Source: UMGS973 sp045599945
GTDB taxonomy: Bacteria; Bacillota; Clostridia; Peptostreptococcales; Anaerovoracaceae
Assembly: GCA_045599945.1 (NCBI GenBank)
Contig: JAZRWY010000045.1
Location: 1-53,209 of the forward strand
DNA length: 53,209 nucleotides
Direction of reading: 5' to 3'
Below, piece by piece: positions 34,896 through 43,510 of this stretch. Under the pieces are notes generated by a model that saw only the letters and a program-made list of their open reading frames with translations, was not told the origin of the DNA and made no database searches. Position numbers and translations under genes: made by a program. The number at the start of each line of letters is the position of its first letter. Within the stretch, counting starts at the first letter, position 1.

Positions 34896-36194
34896 ATGAT
34901 CATCGAATTGATTCTATATTATATTCTGCCGGAGGGAATGTTTCTCAGGCTGAATTGTCTGGGACTACCTTGGCTTGTCATTGACTATGCATTAAAGATA
35001 TTCTGCATTGCATTATTATGCTATGCCATTTTTCGAGTGGTAAGAATCAACAGAAAAGGCTTCAGCCGGAAAACGATTGAAGAAGCTGCAGAAGGAAAAT
35101 ATGCTCTGGACGGGAGAAAGTTCCCGGTCATTACCTGTGACTACTGCGGGGAAAAAATAGATACCGCCAGGCATGATGTCTGTCCGGTATGCGGTTCGCC
35201 GTATGATCTGGATAAAGAATGGAAAAAGAGACATCGTGTCAACAAGGATGAAGCGGATATCTTTGCAGAGGAATTTATCAGCGAAAAAAACAGCGAAGCC
35301 GACAGAAAGACAAAAAAACCAATGACTCTGGTTGTTATTTCTGCCATTTTATGTCTGATTGTATTTTTAGTCCCCGCTATATATTACTCTTCATATGATG
35401 TGACTGAGGAACCTGATTATTTTGCAGAGGATATGGAAGGCATGGAAGAAGCACCCTATACCCTTCAGGGTGACCCTGTCATTTTAGATTACAATGGCGT
35501 GAAGATTACAGTGAAAGGTTTTTACAGGGAGCCGGTTGCCGATACTTTTAATCATCTCATACATTTTGCGGTGGAAAATAATACGGAATATGAGATTAAC
35601 GTGGAAGTATATATCGGCGGCGTGAATCATTACGGTATGGACGAATACGGATATGCTTATGTTGGTGCAGGAAAAACAAAGGATTTCACTGCCGATTATT
35701 TTCCAAATTTATGTGACAACGAAATTTCGAACGTCTATATATCCTCCATTATCATCCATAATCTGATAAATCAGAAAGACGTGCCATATGTATTCTATGA
35801 AAGCGACCGGCCGATCAACCTGAAGACCACATCGGATTTCCAGCCGGAATATCCGGCGGTGGATGCCGCATGCATCTATGAAAAGGATGGAATACGGATC
35901 AGCACCAGAAAAGTGAAAGATACGGAAGAACCGACGTATGAACTCTATATGGAAAATGATACAGATCATGTATATAGGGTAGAATATGCCGGCGTGAAAG
36001 GAAATGGTAAGGAGATAAAGGCCTACGGATTCTATCACACATATATACAAAAGGGATATGTCTATTATGACGGCTATTTCTCTCCTGATACAAAGAAAGG
36101 CGTGAAAGATCCGCTGATTGAGGTGGATTTTCTGCTGAAGGATGTGAATGATTCGAATCAGACATTCCATACAGGATATATTACGATGAAATAG
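34896..36194 (+). CDS. Zinc-ribbon membrane protein, paralog B
   Basis: A 432-residue paralog of the proteins at 28450 and 36206. Membrane helix 1 is at about 28-48. Zinc ribbon C81, C84, C96, C99 (CDYCGEKIDT, CPVCGSPYD) is nearly identical to paralog A, including the following DKEW and RH residues. Membrane helix 2 is at about 143-163. The outer part has two units, starting near NGVKITVKGFYREP and DGIRISTRKVKDTEE, and ends TGYITMK, like A. ATG 34896 has GGAAGG upstream. Function unknown. It leads a probable four-cistron unit ending at 38206. Confidence 0.8.
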   Translation: MIIELILYYILPEGMFLRLNCLGLPWLVIDYALKIFCIALLCYAIFRVVRINRKGFSRKTIEEAAEGKYALDGRKFPVITCDYCGEKIDTARHDVCPVCGSPYDLDKEWKKRHRVNKDEADIFAEEFISEKNSEADRKTKKPMTLVVISAILCLIVFLVPAIYYSSYDVTEEPDYFAEDMEGMEEAPYTLQGDPVILDYNGVKITVKGFYREPVADTFNHLIHFAVENNTEYEINVEVYIGGVNHYGMDEYGYAYVGAGKTKDFTADYFPNLCDNEISNVYISSIIIHNLINQKDVPYVFYESDRPINLKTTSDFQPEYPAVDAACIYEKDGIRISTRKVKDTEEPTYELYMENDTDHVYRVEYAGVKGNGKEIKAYGFYHTYIQKGYVYYDGYFSPDTKKGVKDPLIEVDFLLKDVNDSNQTFHTGYITMK

Positions 36195-36205
36195 GGGGAG
36201 GAAGC

Positions 36206-37384
36206 ATGAGTGTATACTATTTGCCGTTTTTTGTGATTATTCTAGGGATACTTTTGTATCTGTACATCAAGACTAGAGCAAAAATCAGAAGCATACGGAA
36301 GTTTGAACATAGTGCTGCAAAAAAGCAGGCGGCTAATAAATCGGATGAAATGGTATTTACCTGTGAATTCTGCGGCGCGCTCATTCATCCTGAAAAGAAT
36401 GCAGCATGTCCGAAATGCGGTGCGTCATATGCCGAAAACATCAGGTGGAAGGAAATTCAGGAGACTGACCGGCAGAAAGTGCTGAACCGGCCGGAAGAAT
36501 TTGTTGATTCTGTGGGAGGAAAGAATCTGAAAGGAATGGTACGCCGCTCCAGAATTCTGCTGGTACTGATGGCGATGATTCTCATTGGATCGATTGTAAT
36601 CTGTCTGGAGGAGATGTATTTTTTTCAGGTGGTCAGCGGGACCAATTATCTGCATGATGAAAGGCTGAATCACATGGGCGAACATTACCAGAAAGAAGTT
36701 TGTTCGCTGGAAAACGACGGGATTTTGTTAGATGAAGACGGTGTTTTTGTTCAGGTTACAGGAATCTACAGGGATGCAGATAAAGTGAAGATTGAATATC
36801 TTGTGAATAATACCAATGAATCTGATATGCATCTTCGCTTTAACCGGTACGGCCAGAACGGGAAGGCGCAGATCTCCCGCACGCCTGTGGTGAATCACGA
36901 TTTAAAAAAAGGAAGAAGTGTAACCGTCTATGAAGAACTGGATGAGAAAAATCCGATATGGTCACTGGCCTATGGAACCTTTCATCTGGATCAGATGAAC
37001 TATTTCCATGAACAGAATGCGACCATTGTGCTGACAACCGGCCTGCAGGATGGAAAGGATTCCGTCCAGGGAGAACCTGTGATGGAAAATGACCATATCA
37101 AGGTGGTGAAGAACAAGGAGACCCTTCTGATTATCAATCAGTCGGATGAAGGATACCAGATGAACCTTGGTAAAGTGAAAAGCGGAAATGACGAATATAC
37201 AGTAAGAAGCTGGGATATAATCATCCCGCAGGGATATTCCTACTGCCTGGATCAGGTGACCTGTAAGCAGCTGCCGAAGAACAAAGAAAATCTGAAACTG
37301 ACGCTGTATTTTCAATCTCTTGAGAATGCTTCCGAAAAATTCACTGAGACAGTAGATATTTCAAATCAGATTATCAAACAGTAA
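36206..37384 (+). CDS. Zinc-ribbon membrane protein, paralog C
   Basis: A 392-residue protein with the same plan: membrane helix 1 (about 5-22), zinc ribbon C53, C56, C68, C71 with the same 2-11-2 spacing (CEFCGALIHP, CPKCGASYA), membrane helix 2 (about 115-134), then two outer units (DGVFVQVTGIYRDADK and NDHIKVVKNKETLL). It is the most diverged of the three and lacks the GY-T/N-MK end. It lies 11 nt after paralog B with GGGGGAGG before its ATG. Confidence 0.8.
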   Translation: MSVYYLPFFVIILGILLYLYIKTRAKIRSIRKFEHSAAKKQAANKSDEMVFTCEFCGALIHPEKNAACPKCGASYAENIRWKEIQETDRQKVLNRPEEFVDSVGGKNLKGMVRRSRILLVLMAMILIGSIVICLEEMYFFQVVSGTNYLHDERLNHMGEHYQKEVCSLENDGILLDEDGVFVQVTGIYRDADKVKIEYLVNNTNESDMHLRFNRYGQNGKAQISRTPVVNHDLKKGRSVTVYEELDEKNPIWSLAYGTFHLDQMNYFHEQNATIVLTTGLQDGKDSVQGEPVMENDHIKVVKNKETLLIINQSDEGYQMNLGKVKSGNDEYTVRSWDIIIPQGYSYCLDQVTCKQLPKNKENLKLTLYFQSLENASEKFTETVDISNQIIKQ

Positions 37385-37396
37385 AGAGGAACGGGA

Positions 37397-38206
37397 ATGG
37401 AAAAACGATTTGAAGAGTTGAACCAATATGATGAAAATACGAGAATCCGAGAGGAAAAAAAGCTCTGCAGGGAAATAGAGGAGGAGGCGGAAAAACTCTA
37501 CCAGAACGAAGATTTTGCCGCTTCACTGGACCTTTATGACCGGATGATCCATCTTGCATCGGATGCTTATGTTTTAGAGAACCCGCAGAGTCTGAAGCGG
37601 GCTGTAGAAATGCTGAGCCGGGATGTGGAGCAGCATATAGAAGAGAGCAATGTGGATGAGAAGACGCTCTCCAAAGCAGGAAGGGCGAAAGACCTCATGA
37701 CAATGTTCCAGCAGAAATTTGAGCCGGATGAAAATGGCGAATATTATGTGGAACTTGCCGATGATTCTTTTCAGAAAGAATACCGCATGAAAGCATATGA
37801 GCAGCTCGGCACCGTATACCATATGATGGAGATGATGGAGCATGCAGATTACATGTCGGATGTGTTTCATGCGTCTGTGAATCCGGAATACATCTATGTG
37901 ACCGGACTGTATTTTGAAAAACTTCTGGAGCAGGATGATTCCCTCATGGAGGAATATGGCGCCATTGTGGTGGATGCCTATGAAACATATCTTGCGACGA
38001 TTGATCCGTTTGCACCGGATATCGATAAAATCCGCCATGCTCACGGCATTCTGGACTATTATTACGGTTTTGGATACGGCGTTGAAAGAAACCTTGCAAA
38101 ATCCATGCTTCACGAGCAGGCAAACAAAAGCATCGGTAAGACGCTGGGAAGAAAGAAGGCTGCAAAGATGGCAGATCTGATGAATGCCATCACCGGATAT
38201 AAATAA
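37397..38206 (+). CDS. Helical protein of the zinc-ribbon operon, unknown
   Basis: A 269-residue soluble, acidic and almost wholly alpha-helical protein (MEKRFEELNQYDENTRIREE at the N-terminus, YGAIVVDAYETYLATIDPF in the middle). Helix pairing suggests a TPR-like repeat fold, but no repeat consensus is certain. No signal peptide or membrane helix. It starts 12 nt after paralog C and ends at a terminator, so it probably works inside the cell with the zinc-ribbon proteins. Function unknown. Confidence 0.65.
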   Translation: MEKRFEELNQYDENTRIREEKKLCREIEEEAEKLYQNEDFAASLDLYDRMIHLASDAYVLENPQSLKRAVEMLSRDVEQHIEESNVDEKTLSKAGRAKDLMTMFQQKFEPDENGEYYVELADDSFQKEYRMKAYEQLGTVYHMMEMMEHADYMSDVFHASVNPEYIYVTGLYFEKLLEQDDSLMEEYGAIVVDAYETYLATIDPFAPDIDKIRHAHGILDYYYGFGYGVERNLAKSMLHEQANKSIGKTLGRKKAAKMADLMNAITGYK

Positions 38207-38215
38207 AGACGATAA

Positions 38216-38245
38216 AAAGATCACAAATGTGGTCTTTATTTTATG
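38216..38245 (+). terminator. Terminator of the zinc-ribbon operon
   Basis: AAAGATCAC and GTGGTCTTT enclose AAAT, followed by ATTTTAT. Confidence 0.8.
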
Positions 38246-38251
38246 GAATGC

Positions 38252-38280
38252 TTGACAGGTGAAAGATTTTTCACTAAACT
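38252..38280 (+). promoter_or_regulatory. Promoter of the tetR-MFS operon
   Basis: TTGACA (38252-38257), a 17-nt spacer and TAAACT (38275-38280). Operator 1 fills the spacer. Confidence 0.75.
38257..38276 (+). promoter_or_regulatory. Operator 1 for the TetR repressor
   Basis: AGGTGAA, six bases, TTCACTA. The same half-site arrangement as operator 2 lies between -35 and -10, so binding would block RNA polymerase. Confidence 0.65.
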
Positions 38281-38287
38281 AAACGGG

Positions 38288-38307
38288 TGGTGAAAATTCA
38301 TTCACCA
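38288..38307 (+). promoter_or_regulatory. Operator 2 for the TetR repressor
   Basis: TGGTGAA, six bases, TTCACCA: a perfect palindromic pair of half-sites just downstream of the start of transcription. Its centre is 31 bp from that of operator 1, about three helical turns, so two dimers could bind the same face. Confidence 0.7.
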
Positions 38308-38323
38308 TTTTGAGGTGGAGATT

Positions 38324-38953
38324 ATGAAAATATCGAAAACGAAAGAAAAATATCTGATGGAGGCACTGCGCCTATTCTCTGAAAAGGGCTATGGTGCTGT
38401 AGGCGTTACGGAAATTGCAGAGGCTGTGGGATGCACCACTTCCGCTTTATACAAGCATTTCCCCAATAAAAAGGCGCTATTTGATGAGATTCTGGCCATG
38501 GGAAAGTCGGATTTTCAGTATCACATGGGATCGATTCATGAGAATCTGTTCTGTACCGAAGAAGGAAGAGATAGAATTATCCATATGTCCGTGGAAAAAC
38601 AGACGGAGATGATACTTCGTCTGTTTGATGCACTGTCTGAGGATGGCGCCCCAAAATACTTCCGTAAGCTCGTAAGAGTGGAACAATATGAACACCCTGA
38701 ACTGGCGGACATATATAGGGAAGGCTATCTGGAGGCACAGATTGCATCCATGGAAAGTATCATCCGTACATGGATGGAAAAAGGGCGCGTGAAAGAGGAA
38801 GATTCCCATCTTCTGGCAGTCCAGTACATTTCTCCGCTATTTGTCCATGTGGAGATGTGCGACCTTGATGCTTCCAAAAGAGAAGAAGCAAAAGATTCTC
38901 TCAGAAGGCATATCGCTTTGTTTAACAGAACATACGGAAAGGAAAACAGCTAG
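38324..38953 (+). CDS. TetR/AcrR family repressor
   Basis: A 209-residue regulator. The N-terminal helix-turn-helix (about 8-52) reads VTEIAEAVGCTTSALYKHFP followed by NKKALFDEIL, a textbook TetR motif. The C-terminal ligand domain is helical and not assignable. It sits 3 nt before the exporter gene. With two operators in its own promoter it probably represses itself and the exporter until an effector, perhaps an exported compound, binds. The start codon ATG has GGTGGAG upstream. Confidence 0.93.
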   Translation: MKISKTKEKYLMEALRLFSEKGYGAVGVTEIAEAVGCTTSALYKHFPNKKALFDEILAMGKSDFQYHMGSIHENLFCTEEGRDRIIHMSVEKQTEMILRLFDALSEDGAPKYFRKLVRVEQYEHPELADIYREGYLEAQIASMESIIRTWMEKGRVKEEDSHLLAVQYISPLFVHVEMCDLDASKREEAKDSLRRHIALFNRTYGKENS

Positions 38954-38956
38954 TTT

Positions 38957-41491
38957 ATGAAACACGGAAAGAGTAGTAGTTGTGAAACTCTGCCTGAGAA
39001 TGCAGGCGGAAAGAAATTGAATTTTGCTCTCATCATGACAGTATACCTGCTGGGTATCTTCATGGGAGCTCTGGATACAGGAATTGTAACTCCTGCCAGA
39101 ACTGTCATCCAGAATTCACTGAATGTGGATGATTCTACAGGAATCTGGATGATTACAATATATACCCTGGCATATGCCGCATCCATTCCTGTCATGGGAA
39201 AACTTGCAGACCGGATGGGAAGAAGAACCATATATCTGATCAGCATTCTTCTTTTTGGCGCCGGTTCTTTTGCCTGCGGACTGTCGCACAGTTCCGACAG
39301 CTTTACATTCCTGCTGCTTGCTAGAGCGGTGCAGGCCATTGGAGGCGGCGGCATCGTTCCGATAGCCAATGCAGAATTCGGAAGTACATTTCCTGTAGAA
39401 AAAAGAGGAATGGCCCTTGGAATGGTAGGCGGCGTCTATGGAATTGCCAACATTTTCGGAGCATCTGCCGGATCTCTGGTACTGGATATCTTTGGGACAG
39501 ACAGATGGGAGTTTATCTTTTATGTCAATGTACCGATCGCAGTATTCATTCTGATCGCAGGATATAAATGCCTTCCTAATACAAAGGAAAAAGCGGTATC
39601 GAAGATTGACGGAATTGGAACCTGTCTTCTTGTCATCATGGTTTTGTGCATCATGTATGGATTGAAGAATATCGATTTCTTTGATTTCAGAAACACCATT
39701 CGCACGACGGATGTTTATCCGTATCTCATCGGATTTGTGGTGCTTCTTCCTTTCTTTATCCTTGTGGAAAGGAAAGCAGAGGACCCGGTACTGAATCTGA
39801 AATTCTTCACAAACCTGAGAATTGTCATCACTCTCATCATTTCCCTTATAACAGGAATTGTCATGATGGGCGTTGTATTCATTCCGCAGCTTTGTGAAAA
39901 TGCCATGGAAGTGCCGACGGGAGATGGCGGATATTTTGTTATTGCTCTTGGAATCACTGCAGGTGTCGGCGCCATGTCTTCGGGCAGGATGACGGATAAG
40001 ATGGGACCGAAGATTGTCCTTGCCTTTGGTTTTTTCTGTTCCATTGCAGGTGCACTGGTCATCATATTCCGTACAACGCAGGAGCCTACGGTATTCAATG
40101 TATTTCTGGCACTGGCTCTCATTGGTCTATCCATCGGATTTACCATGGGCGCGCCGCTGAATTACATGATGCTTGGTGAAATAGATAAGAGAGAGGCAAA
40201 CTCCGGCCTTGCCACGCTTTCATTGGTCAGATCTCTGGGAACTGTCGTGGCACCTGCCATCATGGTCGGATTTATTGCGCAGGCAGGTCTTGGCGTTTCA
40301 GATAATATCATGAACATTCTACCGGATAAGATTACGGTTCCGGAGCTTCCTTATGCAGCTGAGCTTCAGGAAAAGATGAAAGACATGGACATGGAGGACA
40401 TGCCCGATCTCACATCGATGAACGAAGTGGAGATAGATTTCGGCAGTGATGACAGCGATTTTGAGCTGCCCGATGATCTTCTGGATGAAATGCAGAATTC
40501 GGATGTCACAAACATCACGGACAGTGTCATCCACATGTGTACATATTTCTTTGATGAAATGCGTCCGGACATAGAAAAGGACATCACCGATGGAATTGAC
40601 GAAGGAGTCAAAAGCCTCAATAATGCCATCACTGAAATGGACAAGAATATCAAAGACATGGAAGAAGGACGCGACGGCATCCAGACAGCCATAGATAAGC
40701 AGAATGATGCCATCAGGAAACAGAAAAACCAGCTGAAAAAGATGAAGGAAGGAAGAGCCGGAATCAAGAAGGGCAGAGAGGAAATGAAAAAAGCCATTGA
40801 AGGCATTGAGAAGGGCAGAGATGGCATTGCAAAGGCGATTCCGGGCGTCCGGAAGGGATATGATGCGACAGAAAAACCGCTTTCTGAAATGAAAGCAGGA
40901 TATAGCCAGATGGAAAAGATTCCTTCCAATCCTCAAATTGACAAAAAGAAGGCAGAACTGAAAAAGCAGATCAGCACCATGGAATCCAAGCGTGCGGCGA
41001 TGAAGAAGCAGCTGACGGATCTGAAGGCCAAAAAGAAGCAGATGAATGCACAGATCAAGACCATGAAATCCAAGAGAGCGCAGATGAAGACGCAGATGGA
41101 GCAGATGGATGAAGGAATCAAGGGTCTGACTAAAGCAGTCAGTGGAATTGAGGAAGCAAAAGAAAAACTGAAGAAGAAGAAAAAAGATCTGGAGGAAGGA
41201 ATTTCCGCTATCCGGGAAGGAAAAACCGAAGCCGAAGAATATATACGGAAGATGAATGTCATGAAGGATGCCGTTCCGGAGACCTTTGACAAAGCACAGA
41301 AAAACTATGTTTCGGAAGTTAAAAAGTGCGAACCGCAGATACGAAAGACTTTCCAGAGCACCCTTGGAGAAGGATTCAGAAACATGTTCATCATGACCGG
41401 AATTGCAGCCCTTTTAGGCATACTGCTGCTGGTATTTTATCGGAAGAAAAAAGAAGAATTTCTAAAGGATGATCCATTTGATCTTTCATAA
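38957..41491 (+). CDS. DHA2-type MFS exporter with a ~360-residue extracytoplasmic coiled coil
   Basis: An 844-residue transporter. Residues 21-444 hold the usual drug:H+ antiporter-2 helices: motif A GKLADRMGRRTIY (about 81-93) and motif C-like GLGIVTPAR-type sequence near 40-48. Between the penultimate and last helices, where DHA2 proteins have a short loop, there are about 360 residues (445-808). This is an acidic stretch (470-515) followed by a Lys/Glu-rich coiled coil (about 540-760) with repeated EGRDGI, EGRAGI and KGRDGI units. A final helix (809-828) and a basic tail end it. Substrate unknown. It is co-transcribed with tetR. Confidence 0.87.
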   Translation: MKHGKSSSCETLPENAGGKKLNFALIMTVYLLGIFMGALDTGIVTPARTVIQNSLNVDDSTGIWMITIYTLAYAASIPVMGKLADRMGRRTIYLISILLFGAGSFACGLSHSSDSFTFLLLARAVQAIGGGGIVPIANAEFGSTFPVEKRGMALGMVGGVYGIANIFGASAGSLVLDIFGTDRWEFIFYVNVPIAVFILIAGYKCLPNTKEKAVSKIDGIGTCLLVIMVLCIMYGLKNIDFFDFRNTIRTTDVYPYLIGFVVLLPFFILVERKAEDPVLNLKFFTNLRIVITLIISLITGIVMMGVVFIPQLCENAMEVPTGDGGYFVIALGITAGVGAMSSGRMTDKMGPKIVLAFGFFCSIAGALVIIFRTTQEPTVFNVFLALALIGLSIGFTMGAPLNYMMLGEIDKREANSGLATLSLVRSLGTVVAPAIMVGFIAQAGLGVSDNIMNILPDKITVPELPYAAELQEKMKDMDMEDMPDLTSMNEVEIDFGSDDSDFELPDDLLDEMQNSDVTNITDSVIHMCTYFFDEMRPDIEKDITDGIDEGVKSLNNAITEMDKNIKDMEEGRDGIQTAIDKQNDAIRKQKNQLKKMKEGRAGIKKGREEMKKAIEGIEKGRDGIAKAIPGVRKGYDATEKPLSEMKAGYSQMEKIPSNPQIDKKKAELKKQISTMESKRAAMKKQLTDLKAKKKQMNAQIKTMKSKRAQMKTQMEQMDEGIKGLTKAVSGIEEAKEKLKKKKKDLEEGISAIREGKTEAEEYIRKMNVMKDAVPETFDKAQKNYVSEVKKCEPQIRKTFQSTLGEGFRNMFIMTGIAALLGILLLVFYRKKKEEFLKDDPFDLS

Positions 41492-41499
41492 ATGATTTT

Positions 41500-41545
41500 C
41501 CCCCATGGATGAAAATTTCATTTGTGGGGGTTATTTCATTTTTCC
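41500..41545 (+). terminator. Terminator after the exporter
   Basis: CCCCCA...TGAAA and TTTCA...TGGGGG form a long interrupted stem (41500-41530), then a T-rich tail. Confidence 0.75.
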
Positions 41546-41556
41546 TTACAGTATAG

Positions 41557-41562
41557 TATAAT
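41557..41562 (+). promoter_or_regulatory. Putative -10 of the tandem-paralog operon
   Basis: TATAAT, 32 nt before the start codon at 41595; a poor -35 (TTTCAT) lies 17 nt upstream. Confidence 0.4.
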
Positions 41563-41594
41563 GAAAACAATATTATATGAATTTGGAGTGAGTT

Positions 41595-42536
41595 ATGAAG
41601 CAGGAATTAATCATACAGCAGAATAAAGCATTTGGAGTAGCCTATGCAGAAAAGAAAGGCCTCATCTTTGTTCTCGCAAGAGACCATGTCAACATCTATG
41701 ACCTGAAGACAAGAAAACCGGTTGCCGCATTTCCGACAGAGCAGGCACCAACGGATATCTGTTTTGATGATGAAAATGAAAACATCTTCATGCTGGACAG
41801 CCTTGGAGATCTTTATCTGTACAAGATGGATAAGGTGCTGGCAGGAGACGGAAGATTTGAAAAGGAAATGGCAGCCTTTGAACTGATGAATACATGTCAT
41901 TCCCTTCACTATTTCAAAGACGGATGGGTTCTTGGCCTTGGAACAACCGGAGACTATATCGTCAACATCTTTGAAGAAAAGAAGTTCGGTGTCTATGATT
42001 ACAGCATGGAAGAGTATGTATTTAAAAAGAAGAACAACAACCGGTATTATGACCGGAAGACCGGTCTGATTACTGCAGTTATAGAAGGCAGGGAATTTGG
42101 TGCGGAGCAGAAGGAATTTACCGATCCGAGGACAGATATTACCATTCCGATTGAAGTGGTCACTGTCAAGAATGATATTTTCCATTCCACTTTTGCAGAA
42201 GATTTCATTATTGTAACAGAAAAGAAAAGCCGCGGCCTTCTCAAGCAGAATGCCAATGTCATGGTCAAGAGAAGAAAAATGGAACTGAGAGGCATTCTTC
42301 CGGATAAAAAATATCTCAAATGCCTGGAGCAGAATAACATATACCAGACTGCCGTTATCAATGACCGGCTTCTGCTTTTGAATACCTTCAAGTCCCTGAT
42401 GCTTATCGACTATAAGAATAATAAGCTTCGCTTGGACCTTGTTGACAATGTTTTCGGTCAGTTCTCTGTCATTGATGAACATAGCGTCCTGTTTACAGTA
42501 GAAAAACAAGGCGTTGTACTTCTTTCAGATATCTGA
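41595..42536 (+). CDS. Unknown protein, propeller-like, tandem paralog 1
   Basis: A 313-residue cytoplasmic protein with no signal peptide or membrane helix. Its opening third is a run of short beta strands with WD40/PQQ-like cadence (GLIFVLARDHVNIYDLKTRK; NIFMLDSLGDLYLYKMDKVL). This suggests a small beta-propeller that later gives way to a mixed region. It shares its layout with the next gene: MDKVLAG versus MEDLLAG, IPIEVVTV versus IPIEYVAV, LPDKKYLKCLEQNNI versus LPDKRYQAALNSANI. I know no family for it. Confidence 0.7.
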   Translation: MKQELIIQQNKAFGVAYAEKKGLIFVLARDHVNIYDLKTRKPVAAFPTEQAPTDICFDDENENIFMLDSLGDLYLYKMDKVLAGDGRFEKEMAAFELMNTCHSLHYFKDGWVLGLGTTGDYIVNIFEEKKFGVYDYSMEEYVFKKKNNNRYYDRKTGLITAVIEGREFGAEQKEFTDPRTDITIPIEVVTVKNDIFHSTFAEDFIIVTEKKSRGLLKQNANVMVKRRKMELRGILPDKKYLKCLEQNNIYQTAVINDRLLLLNTFKSLMLIDYKNNKLRLDLVDNVFGQFSVIDEHSVLFTVEKQGVVLLSDI

Positions 42537-42551
42537 TGGTGAGGACCTGCA

Positions 42552-43496
42552 ATGAAAAAACAGCTACTGATTAAAGAAAAACAGATTACAGATGTTCATC
42601 TTCTGAATAATCCGGATGTTCTGGTTGTATTAAGCAAAGGAGCCATTACAGTCTATAGTAACGGAACCTACGAAAAGCTTGCTGTGAGCAGGCTGATAGA
42701 GCCTCTCTTCATGTGCATGGATGACCGGGAGGAGCATGCATATATTGTTACGGCAGAAGGAGCGCTCTTCAAATATTCCATGGAGGATCTTCTTGCAGGA
42801 GGAGCAAAGCCGGTACGCTACATGGACCAGGCCTTTGGCATCATGCAGGCGACTTCTCTTTCTCTTCACTGGGTGCAGAGAGATATCATCTATGCAAGAG
42901 GCACATATAAGGATGTAATCATTGATCTTTCGAAAAAACAGAAGATGGTTCTTTATGACGAGGAGCGGGACGGCTGTCCGATTCCTCAGGCAGCCACTTA
43001 CAGAGTTTTTGACGATCAGAGCAAGACGATAACAGCCGTTGTGCAGTCAGACCGGTTTGCAAAAAAGAGAGACGTTCTTGAACTGAAGGATTTTGATCTG
43101 GAAATTCCGATCGAATATGTTGCTGTAAATGCTCAAAAGTATAGAACGCTTTATCTGGAGGGCTTTCAGCTGAAGACAGAAAAGCAGCTGAAGACTCTGC
43201 TGAGAAAATATCTCGGCATCCAGGTAAAAGGAAAGGATATTTCCCATCAGGCGGAACTTCCGGATAAAAGATACCAGGCGGCACTAAACAGTGCAAATAT
43301 CATGCATACGGCTTTTTTGGATCAACGGATGCTGATCATTCAGAGTAAAGACCGTATGGTATTCATCGAAATCCGGAAAGAAGGTCTGAATTTTTCCATA
43401 ATCCCCGGAGGCGTCGAGGAGTTCAGACCGCTCGATGAGACAAGCATGCTTCTTGCTGCAACGGGGGAAGGTGTCTACCGGATTGTGGAAATCTGA
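42552..43496 (+). CDS. Unknown protein, propeller-like, tandem paralog 2
   Basis: A 314-residue paralog of the gene just upstream, aligned along its whole length with about the same spacing of shared motifs (DLLAGGAKPV, DLEIPIEYVAVN, AELPDKRYQAALNSANIMHT, a C-terminal LDETSMLLAATGEGVY strand pair). No localisation signal. The 15-nt gap and shared direction suggest joint expression. Function unknown; a hetero-oligomer of the two is plausible. Confidence 0.7.
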   Translation: MKKQLLIKEKQITDVHLLNNPDVLVVLSKGAITVYSNGTYEKLAVSRLIEPLFMCMDDREEHAYIVTAEGALFKYSMEDLLAGGAKPVRYMDQAFGIMQATSLSLHWVQRDIIYARGTYKDVIIDLSKKQKMVLYDEERDGCPIPQAATYRVFDDQSKTITAVVQSDRFAKKRDVLELKDFDLEIPIEYVAVNAQKYRTLYLEGFQLKTEKQLKTLLRKYLGIQVKGKDISHQAELPDKRYQAALNSANIMHTAFLDQRMLIIQSKDRMVFIEIRKEGLNFSIIPGGVEEFRPLDETSMLLAATGEGVYRIVEI

Positions 43497-43510
43497 GGCA
43501 GGGAGATAAT

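Noticed and set aside
34796..34984. 62-residue plus-strand frame after obgE
   Set aside because: It runs through the obgE terminator and into paralog B in another frame.
40660..40860. Repeated GRDGI-coding units considered as a DNA repeat array
   Set aside because: The similarity is at protein level with irregular spacing; it reflects the coiled coil rather than a CRISPR or satellite array.
40319..40936. Long minus-strand frames opposite the coiled coil of the exporter
   Set aside because: The repetitive Lys/Glu codons create open Phe/Leu/Ser frames on the other strand; no start signals.
41607..42509. 300-residue minus-strand frame opposite the first propeller-like gene
   Set aside because: No ribosome binding site, and the plus-strand frame has a paralog directly downstream.
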